64,000 nt of DNA, from the NCBI GenBank assembly GCA_951640195.1, contig OX621165.1, positions 1,922,001 through 1,986,000 of the forward strand. Reading direction: 5' to 3'. Positions within the stretch are counted from its first letter, which is position 1; every line of letters starts with the position of its first letter. Of this stretch, positions 20,478 to 32,847 are shown piece after piece. The translations under genes and the position numbers were made by a program. This stretch comes from Porpolomopsis calyptriformis (Eukaryota > Basidiomycota > Agaricomycetes > Agaricales > Hygrophoraceae). The notes under the pieces were generated by a model. The model did not search any database, had not been told where the DNA came from, and saw only the letters and a list, made by a program, of their open reading frames with translations.

Positions 20478-22143
20478 TCAGTGCCTCTTAACTGGCCGTC
20501 TCGGCAGTTGATGAGGGGTATCTACACCCATTAGGGTTAGATATTTATCTAGAGCACTAAGCTCTTTACACGACGAGATGGGCTCCCATGTCGTGTCTCC
20601 AAGGTTCCAACAAACCTCCAGCTTGAGTTTTCGGTCGTCCCACCTATGGCCGACTATTTCATCGACTAACCATTCGGTTTGAAGTGGTTCACTGAAGTCA
20701 TAAGTGTCTACTGATGCTCGGTTAGGGAATAACGCATCATCATTTGGATGGTGCGGATGCAGCAAATTTATGTGAAAGCGCGGATGAATCCGTCGCTTCG
20801 CAAGCTTGTCGGGGAGTTCCAACTCATAGTTGGATTGATTAGGAAAGGCCTGTATGACTTTGTACGGCCCAACGAACCTTGGCAGTAATTTCCCTGCTCT
20901 ACCTTGCAGAAGTTTAAGGTTCTTGGTTGATAGATACATGAAGTCATTTACTTTTATCAATGGTTCTTCCCTTCTATGCTGATTAGCATAGTGTCTTTGA
21001 AATACGCGATGTGCAATGATCGCGTCATGAGCAGCTGCCAGATTCTGCAGTGCTTGTTGAGCAAAAGCTTGGACACCTGGCAGTGTCTCAGCGGTGTTTT
21101 CTACCTGCTTAATCATAGCAGGCATATATGCTCTGTTCAGCTCGAACGGAGTGAAGCCTGTAGCTTCACTGATACTCATGTTAATTGCAAATACAGTCAT
21201 CAGGATCTTTGCGATCCAGTCTTGTTGATCTGAGCTTACGGTCGCTCAGAGGATTTGACCTATTGAACGATTAGCTCATTTAGTTGCGCCATCTGTCTGA
21301 GGATGGAAAGATGTAGACATCAATAGTTTAGCTCCTAAGAGCCTATGAAGTTCACTCCACCATTTGGAAGTAAATTTCGAGTCTCTATCCGAGACTATAC
21401 TTTCGGGAAGGCCGTGAAGCCTTACTACTTCTTTTAAGTAGATCCACGAAAGCTCTGACACTTTCGTTTTGGTATTCACTGGAATTAGGTGGATCATTGA
21501 CGTCATTCGACAAATGACTACCCAAAGGTAATTGTACCCGTCAATTTCGGGAAACGGACCAATAAAGTCCATTCCTATTGATTGCCATGGTTTCGTGGGT
21601 ATGGGTAATGAATGCAACAGTCCTGTTGGGTGCTGCATATTGTCTTTCGACGTTTGACAAGTCTAACATGACTTGCAGAATTGTTTAACATGGCTAAATA
21701 TCTTAGGCCACCAGTACCATCATCTTACATAGTCGGCAGTACATTGTGGACCAAAATGGCCCACTATTGAGTGTGCTGGATCAATGATCAGGCCGAAAAT
21801 TGATTCTTGTCCCATCTTTGTAGATGGGATACATAGTACTTCCTCTCCCCCCAAATTCTTGGACCAAATCAGGCCTTCATGGACAGTGAACGCCTTATGG
21901 TGATCAGGGTTCTCGAGAACCTTGCTGAATAATGCATCAGATATGTATCCTCCACGAATCGCTACTGTCAGTGATTCATCATGCTCTATACGAGCGTGCA
22001 AGTTCTCTCCCTGTTTACGGGATTGGAATATTGTTGGGTCGTCTGGGGCAGTGTTGTGCCATTTGGTGTAAGTTTGCCAATTTTGGTGGAGTTTCAGCAA
22101 ACCCATGTTTGGTGCAAGTAATTCCAAACCTAAATGTGGCTGT
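20478..22143 (-). pseudogene. Gypsy-2 integrase with chromodomain-like tail
   Basis: The N-terminal part (22,127-21,720) contains SDALFSKVLENPDHHKAF and a degraded zinc-binding HH..CC. The core (21,638-21,276) contains WQSIGMDFIGPFPEIDGY, SIVSDRDSKFTSKWW and STSFHPQTDGATK, so all three DDE regions are visible. The C-terminal part (21,200-20,478) has the GPY/F-like RFVGPYKVIQAF and a chromodomain-like WLVDEIVGHRWDD .. TTWEPISS. Stops at about 21,275 and 21,662 break it. It inserts the cDNA into the chromosome in an active element. Confidence 0.85.
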
Positions 22144-25100
22144 GGGTGAAACTAAGTCCGAAGCTGTATAGTGCAGCCCAATTGTATTGATACCAGCTCA
22201 GCACATTGTCATAAATACTTGTAGCAATGACCTATGAACTCAGAAGTGATACTAAATTGAACTCATCAACCTCCACATCAACATCCTGCTCACTAGCGGC
22301 ATTTTCATCAACAAGCTCATATAGCTCTAGCTCCTCCTGCAGACTTCATACTGAGTTTCTTGTGAACATGTCAACCCAATGTGTGTTTGAGAAGTCAAAA
22401 AGTTCACCAATACTGATCTTGATTTCCAATGGGAAAATGGCAGGTTCAGGATCTACATCATCCTGGAGTGACTGCGCAAGCCCTTCCACAATGTTATACA
22501 GCCCACCAGAATCACCACCTTTACTAAATTGGATACCAATGGTGCTTGTGGTAGGTGTAGGAGCTGTCAATACTTCTGCAGGCTCAGATGAGAGCGGTGT
22601 ATGTTGCATAGGATGAGACCTAAAAAACTGTTTCACTTGTGCTTTGTAGTCTGCGTTTCGCATATACTCATCTCGGACCCTCATCTTCAATTCAGCTAGA
22701 GCTTCCATTGCTTCTTTGCCTAGCCGGTTATGAAGCTTTGTAAGAGTATTGCCAAAAATACTGAAAAGTCATTCACATGAGGCCGAATTCGCACAGACTG
22801 ATAGGACGCGCTTTGCGAGAGCAACAAGTGGTGGTGGTTCAACACCAGCATGCCCAATCCCATCATATACCTCAAGTGGGTTTGGACTTTGATTCTAGGT
22901 AATATTAAGTTTCGTAATGAATAATTTTGGGGCAACATACTGCTTGTAGAGCATTACCTGCAACCTTGTGGGCGTATGCATCCATGCAACTATAATAGCC
23001 TCACCCATACATGTAGTCTTTGATCTCGTCCATAAACCCAAGGGGTTCCTTGCAATTGTAAAAATGTCGCCATAGTTGTGATAAGAGATTATCGATACCA
23101 GTGTTTGTGAATATCTGAAGCCGATGGAAGGGCGCAATCTTTACAAATGGGTTGAGGATTGCAGTAGCGATAAAGACATCCTGATCACACTTTGACCACC
23201 ATAGCTCAATACTGCTTAGTACAGCTTGTTTTGCAGGAGCATCTTGAGGATCTTGGAGTCCAGAAAACTCGCAAAACAAAAAGCCAAAGACCAGCAGGAC
23301 TTCATCAAGTCAACAGAAGGCACCTTGTGTGAGATTCGCAGCAATGGCTAATGGTCGCAAGTGCAGCTGCATTCTAATATGATGTGTCAGATTGACTAGA
23401 ATAATTTATCAATAGCACCCACCACTGCAAGTAGTACCAGAAACTATCATTTTGGATAAGGGCAATCATTGCCTGCAATTTTGTCCATCCCCTTGCATCA
23501 TGAGTCAATGGCTTCTTGGCAGGGTTTGGCTCTCTGTCATTCTGTTCGACAAGTAGAAGTAGTGAGGGATGGAGATCAAGTAGGCGGGTATATGCCAAGT
23601 AATGCGCTGTCTACCTCATTAGGACAGCACGGATGACTGCAAGTGGTGGATTTGCATGATTGGTGATTTGAATATCCCGCAGAAGTCCTAGAACATATGT
23701 TTTACTTCATAGCCAGGTAATGAGCTCACTAGCTCTATCACCATATGATAAGAAGACCGCTTCACACTTCATGTAGTCGCCAACAATGAGATTAATCTTG
23801 AAATATTATCAAGGTTAGATATGTATGCATAGCGAACAGGTGAATATACCTGATGTCCATAACAATCTGGGGCAAGCAGATGGCTAAAGTGCGACACAAA
23901 CTACCTTCGGGCACTTCGTGCTTCACCTGACGCATCTGTAGTGAACACCACAACAATGACCTGCCATTCATCCTCCACAATCTTTTTAACCTCTAGCATC
24001 TGTTTGAGAAGATTTTCAGCAGTTTTCTGTTCACTAGATTCATTGTAGACTTTTATAGTATGAACCTAGACAGTTGTTAGCCGATTGTGTTACTTGAGGA
24101 CTAGAATGCAAGCCATACCTCACAGCCAGCTGTCATCATGAACGCAATATAATGATGCATGTTCTCGCCTAACCACCCATCCACCTGGATTGTTGCATAA
24201 TGACCCTTCACTCGAGCTTTCGCCTTCATGCGTAGGTCATTTACTGCTGCTGGCAGAAGATGTCAGGTAAGGGTTTTCCGAGATGGAGGGTATGCACCAG
24301 GTAGAAATTCATCACATAGGCTTAGCCAAACTGGGTTTTCCACCCAGTTTAAGGGAAAACCAGCCGATGCCGTGAGATGGACAATCAATGTCTCAAAACG
24401 TGCCTAGTTGAATGAGAACATCACAAGATGTGGGTGCGATGATGCACGTCGAATAGATGAAACATGAGACCATTGTAGAAGGCGTGAGGGATCTTGGGGG
24501 AGATTCCTCTCATTCGTCCAAGGGGTATCGGAACACGTAGGAACTGATTCAGTAATCAGATGATGATGAACAGGGGTTTCAAGCTTATGAAGGCTTGATA
24601 TATTGGGTAGGAAGGGAAAGTATGTATTGGGGAAGGTGTGTCTGTCTTCTTTAGTGATTATCTACTTGATATATATAGAGGAGGTGAATAAAGGAACTTC
24701 TTTGTAGGTATGTGTACAAAGGATAGTTCCTTTGTAAGAATATGTGAGTGGAAATTAGGTAGATAGGCGAAAGGAAGATAGGAAAAGGTAGATAAGATAA
24801 GGAAAACAAAGAAGAGAAACTTTCCGAAGGAGTTTGTGTTTTCGGAAGTCCTCCGGTTAGAGGTGAACGTTATCGGAATGTTTATTGGAAAGTCAGAAGG
24901 GTCAGGTTTTGGGATATGTGTATACAGATTTGGTGAGGTTGAGCTCGTGTGTGATGGAAAGGTTTTCTGTTTGTAGGGAGAGTGGATCTTCTACACCATG
25001 TAGTCTGGTTTGAGGGATGCATATAGGAGCTTGATGGTATAAGTGTCAATGCATAGGAATGGGAATCAAAAGATATTGAGCTAGGGCCTGGTGAAGGTGG

Positions 25101-25939
25101 CCTTGATGCTGAGAGCAATGATGGAGCAACACCTGGAGAAGCCTGATGAAATGGCACACTTGCAGGGAGTAATTCAGCACCACTCACACCCAAATCCTCA
25201 CTTCCTGAGGCAAGCAGCACCAGATTGTGCCGCCGCTGACATGGGGAATCCCTGGGTGTGGTATCCCGGTTATACTCTTCACTGGCTTGACTCCTAGCTA
25301 GCTGAGGTTGAAGTGTGCAGTCTCACAAGTGCACCTGAAGAGATGTCGGACAGCCCTTGATCCAATGCTGCTTCAAGTCATTCTCATCATAAGCCCACAC
25401 TGATTTCATGGAGAGGCATCAATAACAGCAGCAGAATGAATGGAATCACATACAAAGATCCTCAATTGCAACATTGTCATGCACAGAAACTTGACGCCCA
25501 CAATGAACATCCAATTCATCTTGTTGGCGGACTGCAGCAATGTCATGGGCAAAGCAAGCTTTGCAGTAGACCTTTGGTAGGTTTCTGCTCCAAGCTGTGC
25601 CATTCTTCGGCTGCATGTTAAGAAGTGGGTGGTCATGGAAGTAACCTCGCCACCATCCTCGACTTGACCTGCCAGTACCAGTGTTTTGGTGAGTAGACAT
25701 GAAGGATCAGGGGGGGGTGGTGTCGGTCACCTCTGCCTAGTTTAAAGCATGCATACCGCATGTCATCCGCGTGTCTCCACATGTAGGGCATGTGCTGCAG
25801 ATTGCGCAGCGGAAGGTTATGGCTGTTGGGAGCTCGGTTGGCCACCCAATATGGTAGTAAGCGGCATGTGAGTGGGAAGTTAGTTTTGCTTCGAAACAAG
25901 TGTCAGCGAAATCACACCAAAGCTTCGCCAGTTTCACTG
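22144..25939 (-). mobile_element. hAT-type DNA transposon, decayed
   Basis: Minus-strand fragments read as a hAT transposase: TTDASGEAR-like residues near 23,930; WTKLQAMIALIQNDSFWYY (23,440-23,500); WWSKCDQDVFIATAILNPF (23,150-23,210), typical of the C-terminal half; and a dimerisation-region end (ISIGELFDFSNTHWVD, 22,370-22,420). Likely imperfect terminal repeats are GGTGAAACTAAGTCCGAAGC (22,146-22,165) and, at the right end, GCTTCGCCAGTTTCACTG (22-25,939 side, 25,922-25,939). I could not find a clean 8-bp duplication, so the exact ends are uncertain. It splits Gypsy-2 between RNase H and integrase. Confidence 0.65.
24400..25730. other. Low-information part of the hAT element
   Basis: No credible long frame. 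The stretch 24,600-24,850 is AT/purine-rich with AGGTAGATA-like repeats. Minus-strand fragments at 25,446-25,899 hold Cys/His residues (CAICSTCPTCGDTRMTC near 25,760-25,810). They may be a relict zinc finger or chance in the terminal region. I see no intact gene. Confidence 0.4.
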
Positions 25940-26055
25940 AAACGAAATTAAGTTAGTTGCAGTGTATGTCCAACACTGGTCCAGGGACGATCTTAATTTT
26001 TTCATCGGTTCCGTTTCTGGAATCAGAACTAGCGCGAGCGCTGCCACTTGTGCGT

Positions 26056-26628
26056 TGATGTGATGTGGAGCCGTCTGAGCTCTGGGATCTGCCCCGAGAG
26101 ATGGTGGGAGGCACAATAGAAAGGAGCTATCAAAGAAATCGTAAAAATCGAAGAAATAGAAGAAATTGGAAAATCGGAGCACTCTCTAGAGTGCTAGAGG
26201 CAGTCGAAGAGGCTCAAACATGAAAGACTAGACGTGGGACGATGGAATCTATCTTCCTTCTCTATGATACAAACATATCTACAAGTAAATATATCTGTGA
26301 AAACAAAGATCCCTTTATATGCTATATAGTAAAGGGATGAGACTTCTGAATGAAGCCACCAGTGAAAGGGACGATAGAAACGATGAGGAACTACACAATG
26401 GACGTCTGGCTATCAGATGCATCCTTTGATATGGGCTGCGATCGCGAATCAAAGGATCGAAGAATTCGAAGAAATTCGCAGAAATCTGAAGCATTCAGAG
26501 ATAAATCGCTGGACAGGAAGCCGAATCGCGTAGTCGGGGACATTGTAGCAGTGTAGTAGATGTCTGGGGGAACACGTAGATATATGGAACATGTCCTCCG
26601 GACCTCAGGGGTCCAAGGGGTCATATCA
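26056..26628 (-). repeat. Solo LTR, family Z (Z2)
   Basis: 573 bp; the plus-strand reading is TGATGTGATGTGG .. TCATATCA. The 4-bp duplication is GCGT (26,052-26,055) and GCAT (26,629-26,632), one CG-to-CA change. Removing it joins LLEREEDRDA to QVAALAL in the Gypsy-2 frame. Confidence 0.88.
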
Positions 26629-26632
26629 GCAT

Positions 26633-28841
26633 CTCTATCTTCTTCTCTTTCAAGAAGATGATTGCTTCGGCGTCGTTGAATGTCTTCAACGACCTGGATA
26701 GCCTTCATTTCGATGGCTCCAGTATTAATTTCGTTTAGATGATCCCAAGGGAGATCATCCTTTTCTGGGTCTAGACGTATATCTACATCTATGTATTCAC
26801 TTGTAAGATGAGCGTCATACTATGTATCACTTTCATAATAATGTGACAATGCATCGGCAACTTTATTCAGTTGCCCTTTGACGTATGTTATGTCAAAGTC
26901 AAATCTTAACAGGTATTCCATCCAACGAGCTTGTCAGCTAGACAGGCGTCTTTGCGTCTTGAAAAACTCAAGAGCTTGATGGTTGGTCACAATGTGAACC
27001 CGATATCCTATCAGTTTGTCCTCCCATTTAAGGAGGGCTTTGAGTATCGCGATCGTTTCATGCTTGAACATATGATAATTCCATTGAGCATCCATAAACT
27101 TTCGCAACATAAATCCTGCTGGTCTGCAGGTTTGCCAGGTAGGACCTTGTCTGTACATTGCACCGATGCCATGTATTGAGGCGTCGCAGATGACCCATAT
27201 GGGTTCATCTTTCTTGTGACGTATCAGCACTAGTATAGGTGTCAAGCAGCATATCTGCTTTATCATTTCAAAGCATTTATCATGGATTAGTCTCCATGTG
27301 AATGGTTGCCCATTCGCTGTCATAGCTGCTAATGGCCCTGTATAACTTGAGATATCTGGCAGGAAATGCGCCAGATATTGTATGAGTCCTATAAATTTCT
27401 GGACATCATTGTAATTGCACGGTTGTCGCCAATCACGTATTCTCACCATTTTATTAGTGTCTGCGTGTAGCCTTTTGTTGTCTATCTTATGACCTAGACA
27501 GTCGATTACATCGGTGTACAGTTCGCACTTCTCCTCTTGGAGGTAGAACTTGTATTCTCGTAGTTTACCAAACACGAGACCCAAGTGTTTTTCGTGCTCC
27601 AAGACGGAAGCACTATAGATGAATAGATTGTCAAGATAGGCATGCATGAATATGCCAATAAAGTCACAAAAGATCATTGTCATTACCTGCTGAAATGTAG
27701 TGGGTGCATTGCAGTCTCCTATCTGCATTGTATGGCTCACATAGGTGCTATATATAGTTGCAAACGCACTTTTATGCACATCTTCAGGTACTGTCTGTAC
27801 CTGCTCATAAGCATCTGATAAGTTGATTTTTGACCTTATTGTTCTGCTGGCCACATCATATCTGATCTGGTCTTGGTCAGGAAAGGGCGTTACATCCTTC
27901 AAAGTATTGTTATTGCATTTACAACAATCAATTGGCATCTGTAGAGTGCCATTCTTCTTTGGAATGCACAGCATCAGAGCTGCTTGATGTCACGGATGTA
28001 AATTTTCCTTTCCTTCTCTATGTTAGTCATAGTTGCTTAGTCAGCTCTGTCTTATCTTTACTTGGGATTCCCCACAGTTTCATATCTTTTCATTTATCCT
28101 AGATAGGACAGTTTTCATTTCTGATGATTATGTTTCATCTCTTCACATGCTCCGAGTCTTCTATCATGCTTATCTTTACTTGTCACATGTATTCCTCATA
28201 TAAACACTGACTTATCCGCAGTAGCATAGTCAGTATATAAACTCCTAGTTAGTTGTACTCAGACCTTAAGTCTGATTCCTCATTAGCAACCCAATAACTA
28301 GGACTAGAGACATTACCATTGTCTTGGGACAGAGCTCTCTGAAGTAACCATCTCATCAACAACCAGTTTATAACACTTGATCAGTTTGCACTGATTCCCA
28401 CCATCTGGCGCACGTATACCACGTGATCTTCGCTATAAGCTGAGGCTTTAGTGAGTCTGGACATCTTGGAAGGTAATAATTGTACTTCTTATCTTCGTCG
28501 ATAAGAGGTATGTGGTGATTGACACCATGTACCGGAGGCAATTCCTTGGGTACTCCGTGCATAATATCTTGGCACGCTTCAATCCATTTGGCTCAAAGGC
28601 GAGGTCTGTCCTTGTGTGTTAGGGACATTTCAGTCCTTTCATTCAGTTGAACAATTTGAGCTACACTCAGTAGCATCTTTTCATTAGACCTGGTAGGGGT
28701 ACTCTCTTTTATTTTCTTTGTGTTCGCATCTGAACACCTTTTTCTTGAAAACTCCTCAACAAACTCTTTTGGTTTGTTAGTTTCTATAACATCCTGTCCA
28801 GATGTCTTCCCTGCAGAACCTTTTGGTTCTGCGTCTGCTAG
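26633..28841 (-). pseudogene. Gypsy-2 reverse transcriptase and RNase H, split by Y2
   Basis: The RT start (PPVHGVNHHIPLIDEDKKY near 28,500) continues across the Y2 LTR with ALMLCIPKKNGTLQ (27,974 down). Then come INLSDAYEQV, the catalytic site AYLDNLFIYS (about 27,620-27,650, with YLDD changed to YLDN), and RNase H with WVICDASIHGIGAM and HKALEF-type NHQALEFFKTQ. One open frame of 346 codons remains (27,974-26,934), unusually long for this block, but the D-to-N change would kill catalysis. Confidence 0.88.
27988..28375 (+). repeat. Solo LTR, family Y (Y2)
   Basis: 388 bp from TGTCACGGATG to GTTTATAACA, with exact duplication CTTGA at 27,983-27,987 and 28,376-28,380. TATA box AGTATATAAAC at about 28,231. 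It keeps the CG in its TGTCACGG start that other related LTRs have lost. Confidence 0.92.
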
Positions 28842-31800
28842 TCATTCAGCAGACCTTTGTTCAGTTCGTCGCAGCAATTGTCTGTGCATGATTTTGTCGT
28901 TTTCCTCCCCTTCAGTAAGAGTGGGAGTGGCTACCCTGTGGACCATTATCTGGTTCACGCTAGGCTCTAGTGTAATTTCAAATTCACACATGAAACTGAT
29001 GCCAATTATAGCATCGAATCTGTCGATATTTACAATATTGAAGTAGTATTTCTTTGCGATACTTTTATATCGCATAGGACAGTAAGTACCATAGTTAATC
29101 CGCAATCTGCTACTGCAGCATCCTAGTTGGATCAGAACAGGGTTCTTCAACTGATATATTTTCAAGTTTGCAACTCTCACAAATTCTGGGCTAATGGCAT
29201 CAGATGTGCTGCCTGTATTGAACATTACAATGGCTACAAAGCCGTTTAATTCCATGCGAGCCACTAAACGCCTTACTTTCGTGCTCAGCTTTGCTGGGCA
29301 GTCCTGCTGTCTGCTGGACTTATGAACCCATGATTTGGGTTGAGTGTCCTCTTTGAACACTTGTTCATCGTTTATAGACACTATAAATTCATGAGTAGGG
29401 TTACTCGTTTCTTGGATTGAATGTATCTGTTCATTGACGATGTTATTGTTGTCTTCCTCTTGTGAATACTCCTCATACTCATCATATTCTTGGAGGTGAT
29501 ACTCTTCACCTTGTGATGTATACTGCGATCCTTGTAGAGGATCGTCCTCCTCTTCCTCAACTACGATTCTGTAGTTGTTTTGAAGCTCGTCTGCCTCTTG
29601 GTCGTTCTCATCGATAGCATCTTCTGCTACCATTTTGAATGCATCCTCCCATTCTTGGATTGCTGCCATTCGGGGCTTCCCAAAATTGGGACATTTCAGA
29701 TTGGTCGCATAGTGGCCAAATTTGCCACATGTCTAGCATTTCACACCAGACGATCCCATCTGGTTCCTATTATGTGCCGGCGCCTGCGGCATCAGTTTAC
29801 TTCCAGAACCACTTGGTCTATTTGGCAGTGGTCTGTAAGGCTGACAGTTGTCAGTCATTCTATATGGTCAGTATGGACCTTGTTTGTTAGTATACTTATT
29901 GTACGCTGGCTTCGTATATGACGGCATCTCTTTATTCGTCATCTGATTTGTTGGCGGCCGCATATTCGCAGTTGCTTTCAGCTGACTGGTTACTCCAGAT
30001 GTCACCTTGCGTTGCTCATCATAGTGATGCTTTATACGAATGCTCTCTTCAACACGTCGAGCAACTTTGAGGATTGTCTCAAGTGACGAGGTTTTGGCGG
30101 TAATGCCTTTCTGGATAACTGCATCAGTTATCCTTGCAGGTAGACCTAATAATAATTGGGTTTTAAATGTATATGAGTCAGGCTCATGTATCATATGTCC
30201 TGCATACCTCTCAAGGTTGTAGAAAAATCCTGAGACACCACCTTCCGTGGTGTACTTTCTTGAATAGAATTTCATTGTAGCATCTTGTATGGATGCTTCA
30301 TGAATAAACCAGTTGTACAGTCTGGTTATAACCTCTTTAAATGTCCATCAGCATTTCTGCCTAGACACGCTGTCAACATTGTTGTTAAACCACTGTCTTG
30401 CTTTGTCCGCAAGATAAATAGCTGTTAAAGTGATACGCTCTGGCTCAGCATTAGGTCCAGCGTAGTTGGACAATTTCAACCATCTCAAGAATGATTGAAG
30501 CCACCCATCAAATTTCTTGATGTCCTCCTCACCACTATACTCTTTTGGAGTAGGCAGTTTAGGTGATGAGGTTTGGAGACTGGATAGGTTTCCTTTCAGT
30601 GGTTTGCCCACTTGTTTATCAATTAATTTATAATATTTATGATGAATGTCTCTGAGGTAATCAGAGCGTCAATCTTTCCCCTCATATTTATGAGGTTTAT
30701 GGCTATGACTTCTGTGTTGTATTGTTGTTTTTGACGTCTGTTTAGATGTTCTCTTACTACCATGTCTGGTAGCGTCAGATGGTCGATTCCTCGACTGGTC
30801 ACTTCCAGTGTCCATCGTTTTGCTACGATTGGACTCATCATCAGAAGACGATCCTTGATCTGGGTTGTCTGAATCACCATTGTCTGACTGGTGATACTGC
30901 CTTCTATCTGAGGGCAGCCTGCGGTCTTGTTTGGACCACTCATTTTGTCCTTCTGCCCATAAATCTATGGTTTCTCCAGAAGTGTTGAAGGCAATGCCTT
31001 GATTGTCCAGGCTGGATCTTCTGGTTTCATGGATGTCGCCATTTCTCAACCTTTGGATGGCCACTCTGTCTTTGAGTGTGAATGTGCCCAGTCTCAAGGC
31101 CGCTTCATTTTCTTGTTTGAATGATCTGTTCCAGTTGTTCCTTTTCTTACTTCCATGTCAATGTTTATTGACTCAATCCGCCGTGGCTTGCCATCTCTGA
31201 TAGATGGAACTCACCTTGTCTTCTTATCGAGGACGGCGAAGCTTAGCTTCTGCTTGTTGCAGAAGTTTGTCTTCTTCGTCCCTATCTGGATGAATGGTTG
31301 TATCCGTCTTATTTTGACAGGTGTTGTCACTATTCTTACACACCATAATCTTGTTAAGGTTGTTGGCTAGCTTCATGAATTCATCACGACTAATTCTACC
31401 TGTTCTTGTCTGAATGAGTGCATTGACCCTATCAACTACGTCAGAGAGTGTCTCGCTCAGTGCCTCGTGATTCTGCGGGTGCTTTTCTTGTCATCTCTTA
31501 GTACGGGTCACAGTCGACATCTGACTGGGTGTGGGTGACAGGTCTCGTCACTCATATTGATCATCTATTTCATTACGCTGTAATAGATTTAACATTTGAT
31601 GAACGTATACTCATTCATTCAGGTTTCGTGACAAGGAAGGGACTCCCATCCTCATTTGACCCTCAGTTAGGGTATGCATTAACGTATCGAGTGTTGGGTC
31701 AATTGTTATACTTACATGCCAACTTGTCATCAGCAATGACTCCTCTCTTTCTGTGAGTTGGGAGCTGCCATCATCTAAGTTGGCACGATGTCTTCATTCA

Positions 31801-32079
31801 CTCTGGGGTAAATTTACAGCCAACACTGGCCGTCTTTGGGTGTCGCTGAGGTTGTGACGTGGCATGCCAGAATCAGCAATGGCACTCGTCTGCACCATTC
31901 CTGGGTTGTCGTTGTCAGGCGGTTTGCCTTGCAAGTTGCACACCATTGAGGCCCGCATGATTTGAGTCTTCATGTGGGTCTTCGTCATTGATGGAGGCCG
32001 TGTCGTCGACAGGGAAGCTTTTTCAATCAAAGTTGATTTACACAGATATTCCACAATTTCTTGTGGATGTGCAAAAAAG
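28842..32079 (-). pseudogene. Gypsy-2 gag and protease
   Basis: Gag spans about 32,000-29,690. It has charged N-terminal segments, a core with KEYSGEEDIKKFDGWLQSF and LADKARQWFNNNVDS (30,400-30,560), FFYNLERYAGHM (30,180-30,220), and a CCHC knuckle (K-C-stop-TCGKFGHYATNLKC, about 29,690-29,742) where Trp has become TAG. The protease (29,669-28,842) follows an acidic linker and contains FNTGSTSDAISPEF (D to N in the catalytic DTGS) and FDAIIGISFM. Stops, including one at 30,347-30,360, break the frame. Confidence 0.8.
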
Positions 32080-32274
32080 TGTAAGGGTTTGGGATAAGTT
32101 ATCACACTTTGCTCAATACCAGGATATGCACAGAACCAATGTATTGGGGCAATCTGGTATAAGCGGGAGTGGGATGTAAACTTATTGTTTACCTAAGCAT
32201 GACCAGTACTTAAGGTATCAGGTACAAATATGTACAAACACAGCATGGTGGCTGTATGTAACATATCTGTTACA
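32080..32274 (-). repeat. Gypsy-2 5' LTR
   Basis: 195 bp, minus-strand start TGTAACAGATATG, end ACCCTTACA. The sequence just inside (minus strand, from 32,079) does not look like the complement of a tRNA 3' end. A CCACAA..TTGTGG hairpin lies at 32,051-32,066. Confidence 0.9.
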
Positions 32275-32320
32275 GGGGGACACTATTAAGCTCAACTTGG
32301 TCCACTGGTCATTTGGATTG

Positions 32321-32679
32321 TGTCAGAGATATATTTTTTCTTTTTCCTTTGCTCATCTATCTCTATTTACATCAGACAGTTTACATCAATAACCGCTTAG
32401 CCACCCAAGCTCCGCTTAGTAATAGAAGGTGACCAAGCCATATCTATATTTAGTCTACCATCACTCTCCTTATCTACATGACTCATCCATAGTCGTTACG
32501 ACTCACATGTAGTCAGCATGACTCATACTTGGCTAGTATATAAAGCTAGCAGTAGATAGACTTGGGATAAGTCTGTTTCTTTCATTAACACCCCAATCAG
32601 TAGTCTTCCAATCCTTTAAAACCCTACACCCAGAGCCTGAAGTAAAACCTTGCGATCAACCCTAGACTGCCGTCTAACA
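32321..32679 (+). repeat. Solo LTR, family A (A2)
   Basis: 359 bp from TGTCAGAGATATA to GTCTAACA, exact duplication GATTG at 32,316-32,320 and 32,680-32,684. Nearly identical to 1,238-1,597; both insertions hit GATT(C/G). Confidence 0.93.
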
Positions 32680-32831
32680 GATTGTCTATTCAAGTGGGGT
32701 ATGAGGCCTTTCAAGCCTATCACTGGCATGGCTCTTGGCTTGTAATCTACCCAGTTAGAGCTGTCATCTTGAAGTTTTGGAATGACCAAGGATTAGGAAT
32801 TGGAGGTGAGTATAGAGTCAGACATTGGTGA

Positions 32832-32847
32832 ACCAGGGCTTATAACC
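32832..32847 (-). promoter_or_regulatory. Copia primer-binding site, half initiator-tRNA type
   Basis: Directly inside the 5' LTR the minus strand reads GGTTATAAGCCCTGG. This is complementary, with one G-to-A change, to the anticodon stem-loop of initiator methionine tRNA (..GGGCUCAUAACC..). It fits priming from an internal tRNA fragment as known for Drosophila copia, not from a tRNA 3' end. Confidence 0.65.

Larger units (their letters stand above)
17066..32274 (-). mobile_element. Gypsy-2, full-length Gypsy element
   Basis: The 195-bp LTRs at 32,080-32,274 (5') and 17,066-17,260 (3') differ only by a few transitions. GGGGG flanks both ends (17,061-17,065 and 32,275-32,279). A purine tract (minus-strand AAAGGGGGAGGA, 17,261-17,272) precedes the 3' LTR. 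Order on the minus strand: gag with zinc knuckle, protease, RT/RNase H, integrase, chromodomain-like tail, extra coiled-coil ORF. Inserts: Y2, Z2, hAT, Z1. Without them it is close to 9.9 kb. All frames are broken. Confidence 0.9.
32275..32847 (-). pseudogene. Copia gag start, split by solo LTR A2
   Basis: The minus-strand frame starts MSDSILTSNS near 32,825, has a TAA, then reads VIPKLQDDSSNWVDYKPRA, the usual Copia gag opening. It continues across the A2 LTR (IPHLNRQ..) and on to the fragment at 17,060. The leader between the LTR and ATG is short. Confidence 0.78.

Noticed and set aside
22144..25939. 8-bp target duplication of the hAT element
   Set aside because: The flanks TGGCTGTG and AAACGAAA do not match; the ends are either misplaced or altered, so no duplication is claimed.
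31794..32105. A 103-codon minus-strand frame at the start of Gypsy-2
   Set aside because: Its first codons lie in the 5' LTR. The gag frame may use an internal start; the LTR part is not protein evidence.
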